Below are positions 26,217 to 35,938 of a stretch of 64,000 nucleotides of DNA, piece after piece. The notes under the pieces are model-generated. The model searched no databases. It was not told the DNA's origin and was given only the letters and a program-made list of their open reading frames with translations. How positions within the stretch are numbered: position 1 is the first letter of the stretch; each line of letters starts with the position of its first letter. The translations under genes and the position numbers were made by a program. Origin of the DNA: Bacillota bacterium (lineage in GTDB: Bacteria > Bacillota > UBA4882 > UBA8346); NCBI GenBank assembly GCA_023426245.1, contig JAFABB010000017.1, forward strand, positions 1-64,000, in the 5' to 3' direction.

Positions 26217-27496
26217 TTATTATCGGAAATTTCTTGAATCTGTTTGGCAAACTGTTCGGCAGATAAAGACTTATCTGCCAAACCCGGGAGCAGTTGAGCC
26301 AGGGCATCGATTACGGCAGGCTTTACTGCATTGGGAACGATGGTATACTGATGCTTTGCTTTGAGCGCAAGCGGTAGAAAAACTTTGTTGATGGCCGGAT
26401 ATTTCACGATGGATAGGTCGGTTTTAAAGCAAGGCCCCGCTCCGCCCACACTTAAATAAGCAGCGTATACCTTGTCGGTGGTTAAATATTTTAAGAATTT
26501 AACCGCAGCATCCCGCTTTTCTTTGGTCTTACTTCCGGTGGCATAAGCGACATTTTCCATGGCAATCGCTCCGTTACCGGGAGCCAAAGCATAGCCTACA
26601 TTTTTCTCAAATCCTTCCGGAGCGCTCTTCGGATCGGAAAAGGAACCGATCATCCAAGGGCCATTGGCGATCATTGCCGCTTTCCCTTGGAGAAAGTTGT
26701 TGGCGGCTACTCCATAGCCGGCGCCAATCGCATCCAGTGTTGTATATTGATTGAGCATAATTTGCAGTTTTTTAACCGCATTCACAAATACCGGAGTGGT
26801 AAACTTTTGGTCTTTGGGGCTTGTTTGCAGCCATTTGGTCCCTTCCGGGCCACTGGTGCCAATGAAATGCGCCAGCATTAATGTGGAGGTCCAAGAGTTT
26901 TCACCCGTCATCAAGGCAATCGGTGCTACTCCCAATTTGGAGAGTTTGTCACAGGCCGTGAAAAATTCATCCCAGGTCGCCGGAAAACTACTGATACCGG
27001 CTTTGGCAAACAATGCTTTATTATAATAAATTCCTACATATGCTTTGGCATAAGGAACTCCTAATAACTTGCCCTTATATGTATAGGTTGCCAACGAACC
27101 GGCATCATTGAGCTTCGCTTTAAAGTTGGCATCCGTTTTTAGATAAGAATTAAGATCAGCCACTCTGCCGGATTGGGCTAAAACATCAAATTCACTGCGA
27201 TCCGCTTTCAGGGTGAACAAATCAGGCATGGTGTCCGCTGCCGCATCAGTCCGTAACTTTTCCCAACATGCTTGGTCACCGGCGACACCATCAATCACAA
27301 CTTTGATTTTCCCCTTATTTGCGGCATTGAAATCACGAACCGTCTTTTCAAACCAAGGTGCTTCCGGATGGACTCCCACTTGTAACGACAAAAACCTTAA
27401 TTGCACTTCACCCGCACCAAAAATAGAACTTTGCGGTAAAATCATTGCTACCATAAGGAATGTTACCATTGCAAACAAAACAATCTTTTTCATCAT
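26213..27496 (-). CDS. Extracellular sugar-binding protein (CUT1)
   Basis: 427 residues; ATG 27496 or the adjacent ATG 27493 (GGGAGGG just upstream, better spaced for 27493). The signal peptide ends S-I-F-G-A-G with no lipobox. Family-1 fold with A-A-D-T-M-P-D-L-F-T-L, G-V-P-Y-A-K-A-Y-V-G-I-Y-Y-N near residue 140, and N-G-P-W-M-I-G-S-F. First gene of the transporter/GH65 operon; a LacI operator lies 153 bases upstream. Its stop codon is provided by the repeat element. Confidence 0.92.
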   Translation of the reverse strand: MMKKIVLFAMVTFLMVAMILPQSSIFGAGEVQLRFLSLQVGVHPEAPWFEKTVRDFNAANKGKIKVVIDGVAGDQACWEKLRTDAAADTMPDLFTLKADRSEFDVLAQSGRVADLNSYLKTDANFKAKLNDAGSLATYTYKGKLLGVPYAKAYVGIYYNKALFAKAGISSFPATWDEFFTACDKLSKLGVAPIALMTGENSWTSTLMLAHFIGTSGPEGTKWLQTSPKDQKFTTPVFVNAVKKLQIMLNQYTTLDAIGAGYGVAANNFLQGKAAMIANGPWMIGSFSDPKSAPEGFEKNVGYALAPGNGAIAMENVAYATGSKTKEKRDAAVKFLKYLTTDKVYAAYLSVGGAGPCFKTDLSIVKYPAINKVFLPLALKAKHQYTIVPNAVKPAVIDALAQLLPGLADKSLSAEQFAKQIQEISDNN

Positions 27497-27648
27497 AACC
27501 CTCCCTAAAATTTAGTCTGAATTACACTTTCCTCAAAAAATCGCCCCCGGATCACCTCCTTAAAACAGCGGTTGCTTGGTACTTTTTTAATGAATAATTT
27601 CCACAGAAAAGCCTAATCGATGAAGAAAAAAAGGAATGGCCGAGTTAT

Positions 27649-27664
27649 TGTTATACGTGCATCA
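27649..27664. promoter_or_regulatory. LacI-family operator, copy 2
   Basis: TGTTATACGTGCATCA matches copy 1 at 14 of 16 positions. It stands between the LacI gene and the binding-protein gene, upstream of the latter, where it can control the transporter/GH65 operon. Confidence 0.7.
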
Positions 27665-27681
27665 TTAAGTCCAAAAAAATA

Positions 27682-28734
27682 TTACACCATGGGTTGGTAA
27701 TGGTGATAATATTGGATATTTTCCCGAATTACCACTTCCAATCGGGTTGCAACTTCGGTTTCTTCCGGCCATTCCCTTTCGGCAACGTAATTGAATAATA
27801 TTTTAAGCGGCAAATATCCTTGATAAAAAGGTTCCTGACATACAACCGCCTGAACTACATTCTCCTGAATCATTTGACTGTGAAGGTCGTTCATATCCAT
27901 GCCAATAAGTTTAATTTTACCGGCATTGCCGGTTGCTTTTAGGGCGGCTCCAGTTAAAAACAGATTGGTACAATCATGATAGAGCGCAACCAATTCCGGA
28001 TTTTCGGTAATGAACCCCTTGATCTGCTCGATACTTTCCCCTTCATCCGTTTCGGATATTTTAAGGGGTCCGATAATCTTCAAATCAGAATAGCCGGATA
28101 AGACTTCCCGGAAGCCCATAATCCGTTGTTCCAAATGGGTCAAATTTTCATTGGTCGTAATAATGCCTATTTTCCCCGGCGTTTGAGCAAATTTGGTGAT
28201 TAATTCTCCGCATAACCGTCCGGACTGAAAATAATTACATCCCACATAGAAGAGGCGTTTACTGGAAGGAACATCTATGTTGAAGGTAGCTACCGGCAAC
28301 CCCCCATCAACCAGCTCATCAATAAAACCGCTAAGTGCCACCGGTATCCAAGGGTCAATCGCCAAGGCATCAAGCTTTGGTAAAACCTCTTTGATCTGTT
28401 CGATTTGTCCCTGGGCGGAATGAGGAGCATTCAATAAAATAACTTCCGCGCCAAAATCTTTCAGTTCACTAAAAGCCTTTTCAATTCCCTGTTCTATCTG
28501 AACTTTAAACCAGTCTGGAAAGACATAGGACACTCCGATACAACATTTGGTCTTTTTCGCCAAATGTTTAGCGGCCCGATTGGGCTGGTAACCAAGTTGT
28601 TTAACCATTTCCAGAACCCGCTGCTTGGTTTCGTCGGAAACCAAACCCCGGTTGTTCAATACCCGATCCACAGTGATACGGGAAATATTCAACTTTTTAG
28701 CGATATCCGCTGCCGTTACTTTCGTTTGATTCAA
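27682..28734 (-). CDS. LacI family transcriptional regulator
   Basis: 350 residues from TTG 28734, chosen because AAAGGTG is at good distance; ATG 28740 overlaps that site. Helix-turn-helix and hinge at 1-60 (T-A-A-D-I-A-K-K-L-N-I-S-R-I-T-V, then L-G-Y-Q-P-N-R-A-A-K). Then a periplasmic-binding-protein-like sugar domain of the substrate-binding type used by xylose/ribose regulators (D-I-D-V... I-G-M-D-M-N-D). It lies upstream of the transporter/GH65 operon. Copies of one 16-bp operator precede this gene, that operon and the large secreted protein, so it probably represses all three until the sugar is present. Confidence 0.9.
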   Translation of the reverse strand: MNQTKVTAADIAKKLNISRITVDRVLNNRGLVSDETKQRVLEMVKQLGYQPNRAAKHLAKKTKCCIGVSYVFPDWFKVQIEQGIEKAFSELKDFGAEVILLNAPHSAQGQIEQIKEVLPKLDALAIDPWIPVALSGFIDELVDGGLPVATFNIDVPSSKRLFYVGCNYFQSGRLCGELITKFAQTPGKIGIITTNENLTHLEQRIMGFREVLSGYSDLKIIGPLKISETDEGESIEQIKGFITENPELVALYHDCTNLFLTGAALKATGNAGKIKLIGMDMNDLHSQMIQENVVQAVVCQEPFYQGYLPLKILFNYVAEREWPEETEVATRLEVVIRENIQYYHHYQPMV

Positions 28735-28748
28735 TTGCATCACCTTTA

Positions 28749-28764
28749 TGATATACGTGTAACA
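28749..28764. promoter_or_regulatory. LacI-family operator, copy 3 (autoregulation)
   Basis: TGATATACGTGTAACA differs from copy 1 at one base. It lies 15 bases upstream of the start of the LacI gene, overlapping the expected promoter or leader, so the regulator probably controls its own gene. Confidence 0.75.
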
Positions 28765-29673
28765 TTTACATAAAATATTCTTCCTTTTTTGGTGAATTCC
28801 TCTTTTTATTTTTGAACCGTAAGATTTTTTCTTTTTAATGAAGGCTTAAGGCCGAAGCGACAATTTTAACCGGTCATGTCAACATCGAGAGTTCGTCAGA
28901 CAAAATCGATATCCAGAAATAATTGTCCTTTCTTAGAAATTCCACTGCAATTCAACCTTCATTCAAGATTTCGTGGTATAATAGTATTGGTAAAAATTTA
29001 AAAAAATGGTTGACGATACCAAAATTTCTCTTGGCGTCAAAGAGCTTTTGATACCCGGAATTTTAACTTTGGCATCCTTTTCTTGAGGCTTGATCGGCAA
29101 ACGATCGTTCGGTATCTATACGCAACTCCCGGGGAGACATACTCAACCGTTCAGTATACATACGCGACTCTCGGGGAGACAGGTCGATCTCAACCGCAAA
29201 GTCATAACCCAAACCGGTTTCTATTTCTTCGAAATAATCACTGGCTTCAATAAATCCTTTTTCCGTGTCTGAATGAAATATTTCCTCTCCCCTTTCTTCA
29301 GCCCATTCGGCGCCAGTGAATCATTTTTAAGCTAAAACCGTTCCCCAAGATTTATTTAAGCCCCGCTAATAATGGCCAAATCAGATATACCATAAAAAAT
29401 GATACATCGAAGATCTTCCATGTACCATTCTTTATGCATTACCATCAATTCTTTGGCAGCCTGTATGAAAATTACCTAAAAAAGAAGGAAAAACTAACAG
29501 ACATTGAATTTTTCCCGTGGGCCGCAAGCTCTTGCCTACCTCGTTAATTTCAGCCTCATCATTAAAATTAGTACCTTTTCTGTTATAGGTTTATTCTGTC
29601 AATGATTCATTAATTTGACTACCGGCAAAAATTAAACTCTTACGGCCAAATCCCGTCATTGATAACTTAATTT
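28765..29673. other. Non-coding or decayed 0.9-kb stretch
   Basis: No full gene is supported. An extended -10 (TGGTATAATAG, near 28974) is followed by a 26-codon ORF (29006-29086, M-V-D-D-T-K-I-S-L-G) without a ribosome binding site, perhaps the surviving start of a lost gene. A 42-bp imperfect tandem repeat lies at 29106-29189. The rest shows no recognisable signal. Confidence 0.4.
29106..29189. repeat. 42-bp imperfect tandem repeat, two units
   Basis: Units at 29106-29147 and 29148-29189 share CGTTC-R-GTAT and CGGGGAGAC blocks over about 33 of 42 positions. A period of 14 codons could reflect a decayed repetitive coding region, but no intact gene covers it. Confidence 0.5.
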
Positions 29674-31140
29674 TCACCAGGGAGCTTGTCTTACAGGTAA
29701 CGGATCCATCGTGAAGCATATTCTGTCACAAAGTAAATCCAACATTTTCAGTTTCACATCTTTATAGCTTTCATCCTTCCAGAGATTATTTGTCTCGGTT
29801 GGATCTTTCACCAAATCGTACAGCTCGCCTTCTCCAGTGGAATGCATTTTTACCAGCTTGAACTTACCATCGGTAACCATACTTCCATAGGCTGGTGGAT
29901 CTTTATGCCAATTCATCGAATTGAGATATTCACAAAAAATATTGTCCCTATGAAAACCCGGGGCACTCTCGCCAGTCAGAATCTTTAAAAAGGACTTGCC
30001 CTGCATCCCGGAATATTTGGGAATCTCAAGCATTTCAAGCAATGTCGGAGTTAAATCCAGTAATTCTACAAGAGCTTTACTCCTAAGTCCCTTTTTTATA
30101 TTTCCTCCCGGCCATGATATAATCAAAGGCACCTTTACCATAGGTTCATAAAAGTAAGGCCCTTTCAAGTATATTCCGTGATCCCCCAACATTTCACCAT
30201 GATCGGACATGAAAATGATGATGGTATTATCCAGTTGCCCGGTCCTCTCCAGGCATTCCAAGAGTCTTCCAACCTGTTTGTCGATAAGATCTATCATCGC
30301 CCAATACGCTGCTCTTACCAGCCTGTGCTCATAATCGGACATACCATCATAATCATACTTTGCGTTTTCCGAATCGTGGTTATTGTATGCTGCCTTATGG
30401 TCCATCTTTTGGAATATCGGTTTATCTTCCAATTCTCCCTGCTTATAATTTGGAAGAGGAATCTTTTCCAACATTTTTTGATATTTTTCTAAATATTTTT
30501 TCGGCGGATCGAAGGGATGGTGCGGGTCGAACAAATTAATTGAGAACTCCCATGGATACCCGTCCTCTTTTGTAGCTTCTATAAAGTTAATAGCTTTTTG
30601 TACACACCAGGTAGTCTGATGGTCTTCCTCATCCATACCATAGTCCACCTCGGTGGTCCCTTCAACATGATCGGTTTTAAACCTTTTCCCTTTTTCTCTT
30701 AGCCATTGGAAATATTCCTGATTTTGCCATCCCTTATGGGCGCCGTGTGACCAGTGGAAAACAGAGTATCCGTCATCTACGCGCTCTTCCATAGCTTTGC
30801 AGACCATCGGATTATTAGGGGCAAGGTGCAATTTTCCGGATAAACCACAAACATACCCGTTTTCCTGAAGCATTTTCGTAACCAGTTTTTCCTCCTGTGG
30901 GATCTTCTGCCCGTTTTCCCGCAGTCTGCAAGTTCGAGTATACCGGCTTGTCAAAAAGCTTGCCCGGCTGGGTGCACATGTCGGACTGTTGCAATAGGCA
31001 TTTTCAAAGAAGACACCATTTTGAGCGATTCTATCGATATTGAGTGTTTCAACAAATTTATTACCGCTTGAATTTAATGAGTCGAATCTCTGTTGGTCTG
31101 TACAAATCCAAAGTATATTTGGTTTTTTTGCAGTATTCAT
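29674..31140 (-). CDS. Sulfatase (formylglycine type)
   Basis: 488 residues with no signal peptide, so probably cytoplasmic. The maturation motif C55-A-P-S-R59 is intact and should be turned into formylglycine. Metal ligands are visible in I-C-T-D15-Q16-Q and M-S-D-H-G-E-M-L-G-D-H-G. It removes sulfate esters from a glycan fragment. It is the last gene of a locus with sensor kinase, response regulator and ABC importer, implying import of sulfated oligosaccharides before desulfation. No sulfatase-maturing enzyme gene is in the window. The target sugar cannot be told. Confidence 0.9.
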   Translation of the reverse strand: MNTAKKPNILWICTDQQRFDSLNSSGNKFVETLNIDRIAQNGVFFENAYCNSPTCAPSRASFLTSRYTRTCRLRENGQKIPQEEKLVTKMLQENGYVCGLSGKLHLAPNNPMVCKAMEERVDDGYSVFHWSHGAHKGWQNQEYFQWLREKGKRFKTDHVEGTTEVDYGMDEEDHQTTWCVQKAINFIEATKEDGYPWEFSINLFDPHHPFDPPKKYLEKYQKMLEKIPLPNYKQGELEDKPIFQKMDHKAAYNNHDSENAKYDYDGMSDYEHRLVRAAYWAMIDLIDKQVGRLLECLERTGQLDNTIIIFMSDHGEMLGDHGIYLKGPYFYEPMVKVPLIISWPGGNIKKGLRSKALVELLDLTPTLLEMLEIPKYSGMQGKSFLKILTGESAPGFHRDNIFCEYLNSMNWHKDPPAYGSMVTDGKFKLVKMHSTGEGELYDLVKDPTETNNLWKDESYKDVKLKMLDLLCDRICFTMDPLPVRQAPW

Positions 31141-31159
31141 TTTTTCTTTTCTCCTATGA

Positions 31160-32065
31160 TTAATTTTTTATACCTGAGGTGGCAACTCCCTGGGTAAATA
31201 ACCTCTGATTGAATAAAAATACGATGATTACCGGAAGGGCCACCACTGTTGCTGCGGCCATCAAAACATCCCATTGAACAATCTCCGATTTTAAACCGGC
31301 TAATGCCAGTTGCAAGGTTTTCATATTATCCGACCGCACCGCCACCAAAGTCCACATGTAATCATTCCAGATTGCTGTTATTTTAATAATCCCGAGACTT
31401 AATAGTAACGATTTGCTTTGGGGAAGATAGATTTTAAAAAAGGTTCCCAGGTAACTGTAACCGTCGATTTCCGCAGCCTCATCAAGGGCCGAAGGGAAAC
31501 TCATATAAAACTGTCGGCATAAAAAGACTCCAAAAGCACCCGATAACAATGGCAACATAATCCCAAGGTAGGAATCAACCAGTCCCATGCCTCCATGACC
31601 AAAAATATCGTTTCCACCGAAAAAAGGCATGTTTTTGATAATAATAAAAACCGGTAGTACCTCCACCTGAATTGGAACCATCAAACCGACCAAGAGAAGT
31701 ATAAATAAAAAATTTCTCCCTTTAAAATCAATTCTGGCAAAAGCATAGCCGGCCAAAGAGTTGATTAAAAGGCTGATTCCTGTAATGGCCGTAGTCAAAA
31801 AGACTGAATTAAAAAAGTATCTTGGCCAATTTCCTCTTTCAAACATTTTCAAATAGCCGGCAAACTGTATTTTATGGGGCCAAAAAGTAAAAACTGTCGA
31901 ATTGATCTCCTGAGGTGTTTTAAACGAAGTCAATACCATAATAATAAACGGAAAAATCATCAATAATGATACGAAAGTAAGTACGAGTATCGTAATAACC
32001 GGTTGAATACAGAAACGGTTTTCTAATAAAAACGGTGCTTGTTTTTCAATGCAAATACGATTCAT
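31160..32065 (-). CDS. CUT1 sugar ABC transporter permease (MalG-like)
   Basis: 301 residues, AGGGGA before ATG 32065. Six helices, EAA loop D-E-A-A-E-I-D-G-Y-S-Y-L, and tail Q-G-V-A-T-S-G-I-K-N. Nineteen bases before the sulfatase gene; part of the sulfated-glycan importer. Confidence 0.92.
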   Translation of the reverse strand: MNRICIEKQAPFLLENRFCIQPVITILVLTFVSLLMIFPFIIMVLTSFKTPQEINSTVFTFWPHKIQFAGYLKMFERGNWPRYFFNSVFLTTAITGISLLINSLAGYAFARIDFKGRNFLFILLLVGLMVPIQVEVLPVFIIIKNMPFFGGNDIFGHGGMGLVDSYLGIMLPLLSGAFGVFLCRQFYMSFPSALDEAAEIDGYSYLGTFFKIYLPQSKSLLLSLGIIKITAIWNDYMWTLVAVRSDNMKTLQLALAGLKSEIVQWDVLMAAATVVALPVIIVFLFNQRLFTQGVATSGIKN

Positions 32066-32088
32066 GATTTATTCCCCTTCATTTGCGT

Positions 32089-32976
32089 TTAGGTCGTTTC
32101 CTGATCAAAACCTTGGTTCCCCAGTCGAAAGTTCAGCATGGTCATAGTAAACACGAGTACCAAAAGCATGACAACCATTGCTGATGCATACCCCATTTCA
32201 AAGGTGAAAAAACCCCGATTGTAGATCTGATGTACCACTGTGGTGGTAGCGTCTACCGGCCCGCCGTTTGTCATTATATTCACTTGGTCAAAAACATTAA
32301 AGCAGTTAATCATCCCGGTGACTACCAGAAAGAAAGTTACCGGCTTAAGGAGGGGAATGGTAATCCGGAAAAACGTTTTTACCGGAGAGGCGCCGTCAAT
32401 TTTCGCCGCCTCATATATATAACCAGGAATCTCTTGTAAACCGCCGAGGTAAATAATCATGGCATAGCCGATGGTTTTCCAGACACTCATTAAAATGACG
32501 CTTCCCAAAGCCAACTTTGGATTGATCAACCAGTTTTGGGGCGGTAGGCCAAGCCATTTCATAATAATATTAAGAACTCCTTGAGAGGGTTCATATATCC
32601 AAAGCCAAACCATGGCCATGGAGATCATCGATGGGATATACGGTAGATAAAAACAAGTCCGGAAAAAAGAACGGCCAACCATTTTTTGATTTAACACCGC
32701 TGCAATAACCAATCCGATAATGATTGGCGGCAATAAGGAAATTAAAGTATATAATGTAGTGTTCCATAACGCTTTCAAAAAAAGTTCATCGTGAAATAAT
32801 CGCGTATAATTTGCCCAACCGATGAAATTTGCTTGCTTAAAAAGATCATAGTTGGTAAAGCTAAAATAAACAGTGATAAGTGCTGGTATAAGAACAAATA
32901 ACACATAAATGGAATAAGCCGGTAGTATCGCCAAATATCCATTGGTGTTTTTGGCAGTTTGTCTTTTTAAATACAT
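32089..32976 (-). CDS. CUT1 sugar ABC transporter permease (MalF-like)
   Basis: 295 residues, GAGGG before ATG 32976. Six helices and the EAA loop Y-E-A-A-K-I-D-G-A-S-P-V-K-T-F. Partner of the next permease. A strong hairpin separates it from the binding-protein gene. Confidence 0.92.
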   Translation of the reverse strand: MYLKRQTAKNTNGYLAILPAYSIYVLFVLIPALITVYFSFTNYDLFKQANFIGWANYTRLFHDELFLKALWNTTLYTLISLLPPIIIGLVIAAVLNQKMVGRSFFRTCFYLPYIPSMISMAMVWLWIYEPSQGVLNIIMKWLGLPPQNWLINPKLALGSVILMSVWKTIGYAMIIYLGGLQEIPGYIYEAAKIDGASPVKTFFRITIPLLKPVTFFLVVTGMINCFNVFDQVNIMTNGGPVDATTTVVHQIYNRGFFTFEMGYASAMVVMLLVLVFTMTMLNFRLGNQGFDQETT

Positions 32977-33014
32977 TTATGACCCTCTTTTCCGACTGTA
33001 ACTCAATATTTAAT

Positions 33015-33049
33015 AACATTGTTCAGGTCATTTTAACCTGAACAATGTT
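33015..33049 (-). terminator. Hairpin after binding-protein gene
   Basis: A perfect 14-bp stem, AACATTGTTCAGGT/ACCTGAACAATGTT, with a 7-base loop, between the binding-protein stop and the permease start. No clean T-run follows on the minus strand, so it is probably a message-stabilising or partial terminator. Confidence 0.7.
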
Positions 33050-33072
33050 TGAAGAAGGGTTTTTCGAAGAAT

Positions 33073-34329
33073 CTATTTCTTAATTTCCTGTAACATCTTG
33101 TCATAATAGGATTTTAATATTTGATCCTGGGGTTTATCCGTTAACTGCGCTTCTTCCATCATCCGTTGAGCATAATTTCGAGCAAACAAGGAACTCCACG
33201 GTACTTTTGCATGTTGAACCCCATTTTCTACTGTCATCATTAATCCTTTGTTAATCAAAGGATTGGAAGCAATAAATTTGTCCATCAGCGATTTCCGGAC
33301 TACGGAAATGCCGGCCCCTTCATATCGATTCCATACTTCTTGTTTCGTCATTACCGATTCAACAAACTTCCAAGCTTCTTTCCGGTATTTCGTAGTGCTC
33401 GAGATAAATAAAATTTCGCAACCGGCCCACGCTGCTTTCTTTTTATTCCCAATCATCATAAACCCGACTTTTTCCTTCATTGAGGGATCTTGTTCAAACA
33501 TATTCTGGATCCATTGCAAAGAAACCATCCCCATTGCGGATTTACCCGTGGCAAATTGATCCTGCACATCATTGTTCGCTTGCGTGATTGGGATGGTAAT
33601 ATTTTTCTTCCCGACTTCATTTACAAATTTTAATACTTGAACCCCTTCCGGTGAATTCCAGGCGGGTTCACCTTTTTGATTTTCTATTCTCCCACCAGCT
33701 TGGTTCAATAACACCACAAACAGGCGGTCATCTCCGATGGGTAAGCTTAACCCGGCGCGTTTTACAAGACTTTCTTTGCCGCCTTCACGGATGGTTAGTT
33801 TTTCTGCACATTTAAGTAGGTCATCCCAGTTTTGCGGCGGCTTTTCCGGGTCTAAACCGACTTCTTTAAAATAATCTTTCCGGTAAGCCCATAAATACGC
33901 TCCAACTTTCCAGCCGATTCCATACATCTTTCCATTGTATATTGGCGCCTTTTTATAAAAATCGATTACATCATTTCGGCCTTCCCATTTATTGAATAAG
34001 TCATCCACGGCTTGATATTGGCCTTTACTGACCCTGTCCGCGATGGAGTTTATAGCATGTCCGATAATATCCGGAGCTGAGCCGGAGGCAAAAGCAATGT
34101 TCAATTTGGTTTGCATATCGTTCCAGCTGCCATCAGAATATTCAATTTGAATTGCTTTTTGCGATTTGTTAAATCGTTCAACCGCTTTTACCCAATAATC
34201 ATGCTCATTTCCCTCTACTCCCGCTCTCCAAAACTTTAAGTTTACCGTTTTTGGGGCAGCCAATCCTGTGCTTAAAACGATCATGAATAATAACCCTACA
34301 ACAAAGAATCCAACGAAAACTTTTCTCAT
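33073..34329 (-). CDS. Extracellular sugar-binding protein (CUT1)
   Basis: 418 residues, AAGGGGAG six bases before ATG 34329. The signal peptide ends S-T-G-L-A-A-P with no lipobox. Family-1 marks include F-A-S-G-S-A-P-D-I-I-G and W-A-G-C-E-I-L-F-I-S. It serves the permeases at 31160-32976. A 31-bp motif, shared with the region upstream of the sensor kinase, lies 70 bases before its start. Confidence 0.92.
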   Translation of the reverse strand: MRKVFVGFFVVGLLFMIVLSTGLAAPKTVNLKFWRAGVEGNEHDYWVKAVERFNKSQKAIQIEYSDGSWNDMQTKLNIAFASGSAPDIIGHAINSIADRVSKGQYQAVDDLFNKWEGRNDVIDFYKKAPIYNGKMYGIGWKVGAYLWAYRKDYFKEVGLDPEKPPQNWDDLLKCAEKLTIREGGKESLVKRAGLSLPIGDDRLFVVLLNQAGGRIENQKGEPAWNSPEGVQVLKFVNEVGKKNITIPITQANNDVQDQFATGKSAMGMVSLQWIQNMFEQDPSMKEKVGFMMIGNKKKAAWAGCEILFISSTTKYRKEAWKFVESVMTKQEVWNRYEGAGISVVRKSLMDKFIASNPLINKGLMMTVENGVQHAKVPWSSLFARNYAQRMMEEAQLTDKPQDQILKSYYDKMLQEIKK

Positions 34330-34398
34330 AAAAAACTCCCCTTTCCAATCTATTTCTTAATAAATTGTAAAATATCACTCATGAATTCACCATTCACT

Positions 34399-34429
34399 AT
34401 TTTGACCCGTTCTTTACCCTTTTTGATAT
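34399..34429 (-). promoter_or_regulatory. 31-bp response-regulator motif, copy 1
   Basis: Matches 37837-37867 at 27 of 31 positions (conserved blocks ATTTTGACC, TTTACC and TTTTTGATAT). On the minus strand it contains two AAAGG/CGGGTCAAAA-like half sites, as AraC-type dimers use. It stands 70 bases upstream of the binding-protein gene, just after the regulator gene's stop. Confidence 0.6.
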
Positions 34430-34435
34430 ACAAGT

Positions 34436-35923
34436 CTATTTGTACCGTCTGTATATTCTCGAAAAATAACTCGCATTAGGATATCCGACCTTCTCCGCCA
34501 CTTCATAGATTTTATATTCTTTGGTTTTAAGAAGCTCATCCGCTATTTTTAACCGGTACATCATCAGATAGAGGCTAAAGTTCTCCCCGGTTTCTTCTTT
34601 AAAAAGCCGGCAAAAATATTCCGGATTAAGATGTACCTGTTCAGCGATTTGAGTTTGAGAGATCGGTTCGGCGTAATGAGTGGCGATGTAATCCAGCGTG
34701 TAACGGATGGCTGGCGAATAACGGGTATTTTGCGTTAATTGGTTGACCAGAACTTTGATTCTAGCAGTAATAAAATCTTTTAATTGCTCAAAATATTGAA
34801 ACTCTTCCATTTTTGAAACGAAATCGGTAGTTACTGGAGCTTCAATCTCGTTCAGACAATAAATCTTGTTTTGAAATGCCTGCATCACTTTTTGGCAGAC
34901 ATCAACCAGCAAGTCTTTATCGACAATCCGCTCCCGTTCGAAAAAACCCAACAATTTGTTGATATATTCCTCCGCTTCGATGAACTTATTCTCGTTTATT
35001 CGCTTGATTATTAATTGATATAATTTTTTGGCTTCCAACCGGTAGTCGCCATCCCTGGGATGAGGCGCTTCCATATAAACTCCCGGTTTGCCTTCATAAA
35101 ACTCTTGTTTTAGATTAACAATCGCTTCCCGTAAGATTGTCGGAAAATTTTTGGTCTCAAGATAAATACCACTGACTCCGATGGAATAACCGGTATGCAG
35201 ATGAATGGATTGAACGACCTGAAGCAGGTAATTGTGTTGAATCAATCGACTGGGGGTGTTTTTAAAATTTCCGATTATGATAAAACAATCAGACTCAAAA
35301 CTAAGGACTTCAAGATTCTCAACCAGAGCGAGATCGAAAAAAGTAGTTAAAGCCAATTTTCTAGGCTGTTCTATCGGAACCTTCACCACGATACAAAATA
35401 GCTGCCTTTTTCCAAGCGATAATCCAAACCGCCGGAAAACGCTCTCCAGTTGTTTTGGATCAATGATTTCCAGTTCATAAACCTCATGCAAAAACGAACG
35501 AATCTCGTGAATATTAAATGACTGCACCGCATTTTTTTGATAATTTTTTTGGGCAATATTTATTTCAAATTGTTGCAAGAAATCAAATAAATCGTCCTGT
35601 TTTAGCTCGGCTTTGAGGAGATAAGCATAAGCGTCATGTTCCAAAGCCTGCCTGGCATACTCAAACTGTTCATAGCAGGTTAAAATCACTACCTCAATAT
35701 CCAGATTATGTTTTCGAAGCTCTTTTAAATATTCCAGCCCATTCATCACCGGCATCGCAATATCGGTGAAAACCAGATCCGGTTGTTCTTTGAGCGATAA
35801 CTCTAAAGCGTCTTCTCCATTGGTCGCTTCGATAACATGATAACGGTCCCGATATTTCTCCAAACTGGCGATAAACCACTTCCTTACCGGCACTTCGTCG
35901 TCGACTATAAGGATTTTACGCAC
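34436..35923 (-). CDS. YesN-type response regulator (receiver + AraC HTH)
   Basis: 495 residues. The receiver domain at 1-120 carries the acidic pocket D8/D9 and phospho-acceptor D54 (F-T-D-I-A-M-P). A long helical middle part follows, and the last 100 residues are an AraC-type double helix-turn-helix (I-A-E-Q-V-H-L-N-P-E-Y-F-C-R-L-F, then V-A-E-K-V-G-Y-P-N-A-S-Y-F-S). It is activated by the kinase encoded 15 bases upstream and should switch on the sulfatase importer through the 31-bp motifs. Confidence 0.93.
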   Translation of the reverse strand: MRKILIVDDEVPVRKWFIASLEKYRDRYHVIEATNGEDALELSLKEQPDLVFTDIAMPVMNGLEYLKELRKHNLDIEVVILTCYEQFEYARQALEHDAYAYLLKAELKQDDLFDFLQQFEINIAQKNYQKNAVQSFNIHEIRSFLHEVYELEIIDPKQLESVFRRFGLSLGKRQLFCIVVKVPIEQPRKLALTTFFDLALVENLEVLSFESDCFIIIGNFKNTPSRLIQHNYLLQVVQSIHLHTGYSIGVSGIYLETKNFPTILREAIVNLKQEFYEGKPGVYMEAPHPRDGDYRLEAKKLYQLIIKRINENKFIEAEEYINKLLGFFERERIVDKDLLVDVCQKVMQAFQNKIYCLNEIEAPVTTDFVSKMEEFQYFEQLKDFITARIKVLVNQLTQNTRYSPAIRYTLDYIATHYAEPISQTQIAEQVHLNPEYFCRLFKEETGENFSLYLMMYRLKIADELLKTKEYKIYEVAEKVGYPNASYFSRIYRRYK

Positions 35924-35938
35924 TAATATTCCACCTTT

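Noticed and set aside
27549..27562. GGATCACCTCCTTA, identical to the 3' end of 16S rRNA
   Set aside because: Only these 14 bases match and no other rRNA sequence surrounds them. On the minus strand it is simply a very strong ribosome-binding-like sequence without an ORF behind it.
29090..29272. Plus-strand ORF of 60 codons over the 42-bp tandem repeat
   Set aside because: No ribosome binding site or known domain; repeat periodicity of 14 codons alone is not enough to call a gene.
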